From an uncultured Pseudomonadota bacterium (GTDB lineage Bacteria > Pseudomonadota > Gammaproteobacteria > Burkholderiales > Thiobacillaceae), in NCBI GenBank assembly GCA_903918705.1, contig CAIXFP010000668.1, forward strand, positions 1-18,541: DNA of 18,541 nucleotides, written 5' to 3'. The notes beneath the pieces were generated by a model that ran no database searches, was not told the origin of the DNA, and saw only the letters and a list, made by a program, of their open reading frames with translations. Shown here in pieces: positions 14,437 through 18,541 of this stretch (the first letter of the stretch is position 1; each line of letters begins with the position of its first letter). A program made the position numbers and the translations under genes.

Positions 14437-16551
14437 ATGATCCAATTCAAGACGATTTCCCAATCCGGTTCCCATGACGCGGGACGCGCCGGCATCAGCC
14501 TGGACAGGGAATATGCCGATGATCTGGCCGCGGGAAATATGGGCCGCTATGTCGGGCGGTTGGCGCGGGACGGGCTGGACTGGTGGTGTGAATTCGAGGG
14601 CGAAAAATTGGCGCGGCATCTGGCCGTGCTGCGGGGCATGGGGGTCGCGCTGCCGCCGCGCCTGGGTTTCCTCGACGAAATCGTCGACCATAGCCTGAGC
14701 CAGGCGGGTTACCTGGGCTGGTACGAGCGATTTCTCAGCGAACACGACATCGATGCCGCCGCCGTGGTGGTGGCGGCGGCGTTGGCGGACATCTGGCTGA
14801 GCTGTGATGACTTTCGCCGCCAGGCCGCCTGGCGGGAGCGCGGCCGCTGGATTCTGGATGCCGCGCCGGCGCCGTTGCCACGAGCCAGCCTGCTGGGCTA
14901 CGCGGGCCTCATGGAAATGCTGGGTGGCGCCGGCATCGTTCCGGCCCGCGCCCTGTTTGTCGCCTGCCGCCAGGCAGCGGATGCGGCCCAGTCTCTGGCG
15001 ATGCGCTTGTTTCACGCCGCTTTCGAGGCTTACGCCCTGATGTGGCTGGGGGAGTTCGCCACGGCGGAGGTGTTGCTGTCCGAGCTTTCGGAGTCGGCCT
15101 GCCGCCCCGAGACGCCGCGCCTGGCCGGACTTCTTTTCCGCTCCAGCTTCTGCCTATTCCTGACGTTGCGGGGTGACGCCGCCGCGGCCCGATGTCTGCT
15201 GCAAGAGGATGTACGCCAGTACGAACTCGGGCACCTGCAGGCGATGCCACGCCTCCTGGTCCTGGGCAACCTGCTCCAGGCCGACGCCATGGATGGTGAC
15301 GAACTGGCGGTGGAAGCCCTGGCGGCGCGCCTGCGCCAGCGTATCGTGGCCCCGGACAAACGCTACTACCACGTCTTGCTGCACCTGGCTCAGGGCGTGG
15401 CCGATCTGCTCCTGGGACGACCCGCCATCGCCCTGGCCCATGCGCGCAGCGCGCGGGTACTCGGCGAATCGGCGCATTGCCCGCTGGCCCTGCATCTGCC
15501 GGTGCTGCTGGAGGTGCAGGCGCGCCTGGATGTCGGCGACAACGACGGCGCCCTGGCCCTGGCCGACGCCTGGATGGAGAAATGGCGGGACACCGGTTTG
15601 CTGAGCATCGCCGGCAGCGCGCTTGTGGAAATGGCGGTGGCGCTGCAACGCCTGGGCCAGCCGGATCGCGCGCGAGTGGCGTTGGAACAGGCCCGCGCCC
15701 TTCTTCCGGAGGGGGAAAGCCTGCTGCTCTGGCATCGCCCCGGCGACCACCTCGCCCAGGTGTTGGGCCTGTTGCTCCCGCGGGAACGGGTCGGGCTGCC
15801 CTGCGAGGGTTACCCGGTGGCCATCCATGCCCTGGGCGAACTGCGCGTGCGGGTGGGCTCGCGTCTGCTGTTCGACCGCGACTGGCGCGGCGAGCGCGCG
15901 AAAAGCCTGCTCAAGGCGTTGCTGGTGCTGGGTGGCCGCAAGGTCGCCGCCGCCCGGCTGGCGCAACTGTTGTGGCCGGACGCCGATGCCGAGCAGGCTC
16001 GCGGCAATCTGAAAGTCGCGCTCTGGCGTTTGCGCCGCCTGGGTACGGAGCAAGGCGAAACCGCCTTGCCCTGGTTGCTCATGCACAAAGGCCAGGTTTC
16101 CCTGGCTAGCGGCGTGGTGGGCGTCGATGCCCTGGTGTTTCAGGAAACGGCGGAAAGGGCATTGCGCGGCCGACCGCCGGAGCCCACGGCGTTGCTGCAA
16201 GCGCTCGATCTCTATGCGGATGATTTCCTCGCCGGAGACGACCATGAACTGTGGATCGTCGACCATCGCCATCGCCTGCGTGAGCTTTACCTGGCCGCCG
16301 CGCGCGCCCTGGCGGATCGGGCCGGCACGCGCGAAGAGAGGGAACAGGCGGTGGCTTACCTGGAACGGGGCCATGGCCTCGACCCTCTCGATGAGCGCAC
16401 CGTGGAACGCCTGCTGCATTGCTACCTGAAACTGGGCTACCCCGGCCGGGCGCTGACTTTCTACCGCGACATCGAGGTCCTTTTCCTGCGCGAATTGGGC
16501 ATCCACCCCGGGCCGGCCTTGCAGGAACTGGCCGAGTCGGCCAAGGCCTGA
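14437..16551 (+). CDS. Large transcriptional regulator with C-terminal SARP-like DNA-binding and BTAD domains
   Basis: A 704-residue cytoplasmic regulator. Residues 462-560 form an OmpR-type winged helix of the SARP kind (AIHALGELRVRVGSRLL, then RAKSLLKALLVLGGRKVAAARLAQLLWPDADAEQA). Residues about 565-700 form the bacterial transcriptional activation domain, with phrases such as LLQALDLYADDFLAGD, YLERGHGLDPLDE and HCYLKLGYPGRALTFYRDIE. The first 460 residues are helical, Ala/Leu-rich and repeat-like, suggesting TPR-type ligand or protein binding as in MalT-like proteins, but no Walker A ATPase motif is visible. The ATG has AGGA six bases upstream. It is divergent from the degenerate-receiver gene and converges with the cytochrome-globin gene; the target and signal are unknown. 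Confidence 0.85.
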   Translation: MIQFKTISQSGSHDAGRAGISLDREYADDLAAGNMGRYVGRLARDGLDWWCEFEGEKLARHLAVLRGMGVALPPRLGFLDEIVDHSLSQAGYLGWYERFLSEHDIDAAAVVVAAALADIWLSCDDFRRQAAWRERGRWILDAAPAPLPRASLLGYAGLMEMLGGAGIVPARALFVACRQAADAAQSLAMRLFHAAFEAYALMWLGEFATAEVLLSELSESACRPETPRLAGLLFRSSFCLFLTLRGDAAAARCLLQEDVRQYELGHLQAMPRLLVLGNLLQADAMDGDELAVEALAARLRQRIVAPDKRYYHVLLHLAQGVADLLLGRPAIALAHARSARVLGESAHCPLALHLPVLLEVQARLDVGDNDGALALADAWMEKWRDTGLLSIAGSALVEMAVALQRLGQPDRARVALEQARALLPEGESLLLWHRPGDHLAQVLGLLLPRERVGLPCEGYPVAIHALGELRVRVGSRLLFDRDWRGERAKSLLKALLVLGGRKVAAARLAQLLWPDADAEQARGNLKVALWRLRRLGTEQGETALPWLLMHKGQVSLASGVVGVDALVFQETAERALRGRPPEPTALLQALDLYADDFLAGDDHELWIVDHRHRLRELYLAAARALADRAGTREEREQAVAYLERGHGLDPLDERTVERLLHCYLKLGYPGRALTFYRDIEVLFLRELGIHPGPALQELAESAKA

Positions 16552-16562
16552 ACCCGGCGGCC

Positions 16563-16580
16563 GGCGCGACTTCGCGCGCC
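16563..16580. terminator. Weak hairpin between convergent genes
   Basis: GGCGCG and CGCGCC are separated by six bases, 12 bases after the BTAD gene stop, followed by TCGTTT. The short U-run makes it a poor intrinsic terminator, but the position between convergent genes suits one. Confidence 0.3.
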
Positions 16581-16624
16581 TCGTTTGCGGTGGGCCGCGT
16601 GGGCACGGCCCCCGACTCCCCTCG

Positions 16625-17293
16625 TTATTGACCGACTACGTCTCCCTTCATCGGCGCGATCAGGCCGAGCAGTTCGTTTTTCTCTTTTTCCGGCACCTTG
16701 AAGGCGTCGAGAACCTTGACCAGGTTGTCCCCCGTGGCGGCGAATTCGGCTTCGGTGATGTTCATGCCCCGGTGCGCGGTCCTCATGTCGCGGCCGGTAT
16801 AGGTGCAGGGTCCGCCGGTGGCGGCGCAGAGCTGTTCCTTCAGCTTCACCCGGCAACCGCCGGTGATGCGGCCGTTCATGCGCGGGTCGGCCTGGGCAAC
16901 CTTGATGAGCTCATCCACCGCCGCATTGATGGCGTCGCCGCCCCCCAGGCGCCAGTAAAGGCTGGCCTGCTCCAGGCTGGCCGGTTTCTGACCGGCGTAG
17001 AACATGCCGAGGTCGGCGATGTCCTGTTCTGCCAGCCCCTGCGAGAGGATGTTCATCACCGGATGAAAGCGCTGCCCATGCTTGAACGCATTGACCGCGT
17101 TGGCGAAATGTTGCGGCGACTGTCCGGCCAGACGGGCACTGATATAGGTGACATTGCCATCCACGCCGTGGCAACCGGCGCAGAACATGGATTTTGCCGA
17201 TCCCTCCTGAGCGTTGCCGGCGGCGGCGAGCGCCGCGCTGGCAAGCAGGATGCCGATGCCGATCAATGCGGAAACGAGACGCGCGGATTTCAT
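16625..17293 (-). CDS. Periplasmic cytochrome c-truncated hemoglobin (group I) fusion
   Basis: A 222-residue protein joining two heme domains. The ATG at 17293 has AGGAG seven bases upstream and starts a signal peptide (cleavage near 25). Residues about 26-105 are a class I, c4-like cytochrome c: heme motif CAGCH at 38-42 and likely axial Met80 in HPVMNIL, followed by the usual EQDIADLGMFYAGQ. Residues about 111-220 match group I truncated hemoglobins: LYWRLGGGDAINAAVDEL, then GGPCTYTGRDMRTAHRGMNITEAEF with the probable proximal His174, and a terminal VLDAFKVPEKEK helix. The family's B10 Tyr seems replaced by Ile130, and the CD/E loop looks about four residues short. Covalent heme attachment and export imply periplasmic electron transfer to bound O2, NO or peroxide; the actual reaction is unknown. 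Confidence 0.85.
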   Translation of the reverse strand: MKSARLVSALIGIGILLASAALAAAGNAQEGSAKSMFCAGCHGVDGNVTYISARLAGQSPQHFANAVNAFKHGQRFHPVMNILSQGLAEQDIADLGMFYAGQKPASLEQASLYWRLGGGDAINAAVDELIKVAQADPRMNGRITGGCRVKLKEQLCAATGGPCTYTGRDMRTAHRGMNITEAEFAATGDNLVKVLDAFKVPEKEKNELLGLIAPMKGDVVGQ

Positions 17294-17345
17294 GGCTTGC
17301 TCCTTGCACAAATTGGGTGGACGAAATGGGTGTGCGTCGTAGTGC

Positions 17346-17375
17346 CTTATGTGTATAGGAGTGGGCCGGTTCCAA
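17346..17375 (-). promoter_or_regulatory. Possible promoter of the cytochrome-globin gene
   Basis: On the minus strand, TTGGAA (17375-17370) and CATAAG (17351-17346) are 18 bp apart, each matching four of six consensus bases. They lie about 55 bases before the ATG. TATACA just upstream of CATAAG is an alternative -10. Confidence 0.3.
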
Positions 17376-17463
17376 ACGGGTTACAGCAGCGTGCCCGCGG
17401 GCGTGCCGGGCCACGGTGGTAAGATCGCGGCCTTCGATCAACAGGTATTCGAGGCGTTGAACC

Positions 17464-17490
17464 ATGGCCGGTCATTCCAAATGCGGGTAG
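17464..17490 (+). pseudogene. yebC: yebC 5-prime remnant, truncated at an insertion junction
   Basis: The codons read MAGHSK and then CG and a stop. MAGHSKW is the near-invariant start of YebC/TACO1 proteins, about 240-residue factors acting in translation of polyproline stretches or in transcription. The match stops after the TG of the expected Trp codon (17483), and beyond it the base composition falls and homology is lost. Upstream, high-GC sequence with TAAGAT (17420-17425) could be the native promoter. The most direct reading is that the rest of yebC was displaced by inserted DNA or lost in a rearrangement. A chance six-residue match is unlikely because the start context and the compositional break coincide. 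Confidence 0.68.
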
Positions 17491-17520
17491 GAAGGATCGA
17501 CTTAGCGCGCTTTTTCCTGC

Positions 17521-17550
17521 TTGTCATCAACTCTAGGTTATTGATATATA
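17521..17550 (+). promoter_or_regulatory. Possible promoter inside the island, before the HTH relic
   Basis: TTGTCA (17521-17526, five of six -35 bases) and TATATA (17545-17550, four of six) are 18 bp apart. It would read toward the HTH fragment. The stretch 17491-17658 holds no convincing gene. Confidence 0.3.
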
Positions 17551-17672
17551 AGGATACCGCTGGGGCTGGTGCATGCTGGCTTTTCAGAGTCAACAGCCTA
17601 AAACAGAGTATCGCAGCCTTGTGCTGTGTATTGAGTGTGTATCCTGAGCCAGGTTTGACCTCATCCTGCAAG

Positions 17673-17691
17673 ACCTAAATCAAGGTTAGGT
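17673..17691. repeat. Inverted repeat ACCTAA-N7-TTAGGT before the HTH relic
   Basis: A perfect 6-bp dyad lies 12 bases upstream of the CTG proposed as the HTH start. Small phage-type regulators often bind such dyads near their own start, so it may be an operator; a chance origin is possible. Confidence 0.35.
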
Positions 17692-17703
17692 GACAGGGTT
17701 CTT

Positions 17704-17874
17704 CTGACCCCCGAAGACCTGGAAAACCTGCTTGGTATCAGTGTTGAGCAGCAGGCTAACATGCGCAGCCAAGGACGGTTTCCAGTGCCCACCAGAAAAG
17801 TCGGCATGTTGGTGTGGGTGTCTGTTTATGACTTGGTGAAGTACCTCGCTGGTGAGTCAGTGGACTATGCCTAG
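17704..17874 (+). CDS. Small HTH (excisionase/AlpA-like) protein, non-canonical start or relic
   Basis: The frame encodes 56 residues from a CTG: LTPEDLENLLGISVEQQ, a turn, MRSQGRFPVPTRKVGML, then VWVSVYDLVKYLAGE. This is the compact HTH_17/AlpA pattern of phage and island regulators: helix, recognition helix, RSQGRFPvP wing and a strand ending in a helix. The frame is open back to 17659 but holds no ATG, GTG or TTG before the first HTH helix. The CTG at 17704 has AGGG five bases upstream; the only ATG (17761) would remove half the domain. Hence it is either a CTG-started gene or a decayed one whose start was lost. Its stop overlaps the next short frame by eight bases, the tight coupling usual for excisionase-integrase pairs. 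Confidence 0.5.
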   Translation: MTPEDLENLLGISVEQQANMRSQGRFPVPTRKVGMLVWVSVYDLVKYLAGESVDYA

Positions 17875-17965
17875 GAAGAGGTCAAGAAGCCGCCAGCCTT
17901 ACATGTACCTTCCAGACAGACTAAGAAACAGAGGGGTGGGCAATTGGAAAGAGGTTGATGGCTGA
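17867..17965 (+). pseudogene. Short basic frame, possible truncated integrase N-terminus
   Basis: Thirty-two codons starting MPRKRSRSRQPYMYLPDRLR. Many phage tyrosine integrases begin in just this way, with a basic MPRxR segment and then LP plus a short aromatic or Arg-rich stretch, and they follow an HTH gene with a small overlap. The frame ends at TGA 17965, before any Arm-binding or catalytic part, so if it is an integrase it is a remnant. It could instead be an independent small basic protein. No conserved R-H-R-Y residues can be assessed. Confidence 0.35.
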
Positions 17966-18252
17966 GGGGATGATTCTGGCGGCTCCATGTGATGCATAGT
18001 GGGTAATGCCCGTGAATTTACCGGATATTATTGCAAGAGTCTCTATCGATTCATAGAAGAAATTGACATAAGCTTACATATTTGTTACCAAGACTTCAGA
18101 ATGTAGCGTCTTTAATATCAATCTGTTGTTAATTGCTTTTTCGAATGAATGGTTTTTGTGAATTGGCGCCCCTTACCGACTTCCTGCTAATTCGACATGG
18201 GCCAATATACACATTGCCGATTCGAAATTATATTCAATCTGTGAGATAGCAT
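17966..18252. other. AT-rich non-coding stretch before the DUF2142 gene
   Basis: No gene is seen in these 287 bases. There is an exact TTGACA at 18063-18068 without a good -10 at 16-18 bp. The compositional low point of the window lies here, typical of promoter or silencer-bound DNA in acquired islands. Confidence 0.5.
18206..18234 (+). promoter_or_regulatory. Possible promoter of the DUF2142 gene
   Basis: TATACA (18206-18211, four of six -35 bases) and TATATT (18229-18234, five of six -10 bases) are 17 bp apart. The predicted start point near 18241 would leave a leader of about 12 bases. Confidence 0.4.
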
Positions 18253-18541
18253 ATGCACGCCATGAATATTAGTAACTCATTTATGCAAACTCGGCTAGTA
18301 ACAACAATCCTAGCACTACTTGCAACTGTTTGCATGATTACATCTGTAATTACTCCACCGTTTCAGTCCCCTGACGAATTTGATCACTTAGTGCGATCAT
18401 ATTTGTTAAGTAAAGGCACTATTGTACTGCATCAAGAAAACGGATTGTCGTCAGGGGGTGAGATTGATTCCGGCTTGGCTGGATACATGGGAGAATATGA
18501 GTCACTTCGTTTTCACGCGGACGCCAAGGTCTCGTCGGAAA
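18253..18541 (+). CDS. DUF2142-type integral membrane protein, N-terminal part, runs off the right edge
   Basis: The first 96 residues of an unfinished frame. From ATG 18253 it reads MHAMNISNSFMQTRLVTT, a membrane segment (about residues 16-34), then ITPPFQSPDEFDHLVRSYLLSKG and a loop with SSGGEIDSGLAGYMGEY. The PPFQxPDExxHxxRxYxLSxG signature is that of DUF2142 proteins, multi-spanning membrane proteins often found in surface-polysaccharide or O-antigen clusters and suspected to be glycosyltransferase-C-like. The Asp-Glu pair after the first segment is compatible with a GT-C acidic motif, which is inference. In-frame ATGs at 18262 and 18283 are alternative starts; there is only a weak GAG ribosome site. 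Codon use is AT-rich, unlike the rest of the window, consistent with acquisition together with the island. Confidence 0.75.
   Translation, partial: MHAMNISNSFMQTRLVTTILALLATVCMITSVITPPFQSPDEFDHLVRSYLLSKGTIVLHQENGLSSGGEIDSGLAGYMGEYESLRFHADAKVSSE

Larger units (their letters stand above)
17484..18541. mobile_element. Left end of an AT-richer island inserted in yebC
   Basis: From about 17484 to the window end the sequence is clearly poorer in G+C than everything to its left (18 of 60 at 18061-18120, 23 of 60 at 18241-18300). It begins inside the yebC start, carries an excisionase-like HTH relic and a possible integrase N-terminus, and leads into a DUF2142 gene. I see no terminal inverted repeat or target duplication because the right end is outside the window. 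Confidence 0.55.

Noticed and set aside
17393..17402. Palindrome GCCCGCGGGC upstream of the yebC remnant
   Set aside because: A 10-bp GC palindrome is common in DNA of this composition, and it has neither a U-run nor a symmetric partner to suggest a site.
17438..17671. A 77-codon minus-strand frame across the island junction
   Set aside because: It spans the yebC junction, so it cannot be an ancestral gene; no ribosome-binding site or recognisable domain is present.
1..18541. tRNA, rRNA or CRISPR array
   Set aside because: No cloverleaf with a CCA-type acceptor, no rRNA-like sequence and no regularly spaced repeats were seen on either strand. No tRNA was found at the island junction either.

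Overview
This is high-GC chromosomal DNA (39 of 60 bases G/C in a sampled block at 12241-12300), tightly packed and read on both strands. It most resembles a betaproteobacterium, perhaps Rhodocyclales or a relative. The evidence is QseBC/PmrAB- and TctDE-like two-component systems, a heavy-metal RND efflux operon, c-type cytochromes and a yebC start. The organism assignment is inference from gene content. Composition changes abruptly at about 17484, where AT-richer foreign DNA begins (18 of 60 G/C at 18061-18120).

Layout. (a) 1-1656, minus strand: a small exported Lys/Ala-rich protein, an intrinsic terminator, then a QseB/PmrA-like response regulator overlapping its sensor kinase, which runs off the left edge. 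Upstream of the small gene is a direct repeat CTTAAC-N5-CTTAAC, the architecture of a PmrA/QseB box. (b) 1914-5168, plus strand: a second OmpR-type regulator and TctE-like kinase with its own 11-bp-period repeat (CTTACA-N5-CTTACA) just before the start codon, then an L-isoaspartyl methyltransferase and a RaiA/HPF-type ribosome protein. (c) 5182-10994, minus strand: a complete tripartite heavy-metal efflux operon (adaptor, RND pump, outer-membrane lipoprotein), divergent from a third regulator/kinase pair (11130-13152, plus) that probably controls it. (d) 13167-16551: a degenerate-receiver protein (minus) divergent from a large regulator with a C-terminal SARP/BTAD module (plus). (e) 16625-17293, minus: a predicted periplasmic protein joining a c-type cytochrome domain to a group-I truncated hemoglobin. 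(f) 17464-18541: the first six codons of yebC, cut off at a junction, followed by AT-rich DNA with an excisionase-like HTH relic, a possible integrase N-terminus and the start of a DUF2142 membrane-protein gene.

How the parts work together. The window is dominated by envelope sensing: three OmpR-family two-component systems, metal efflux and exported proteins. The most unusual items are the cytochrome c-globin fusion, the pseudo-receiver/BTAD divergent pair, the predicted QseB-box circuit around an exported cationic protein, and the island boundary inside yebC. All functional calls come from reading protein motifs by eye; no database search was run.
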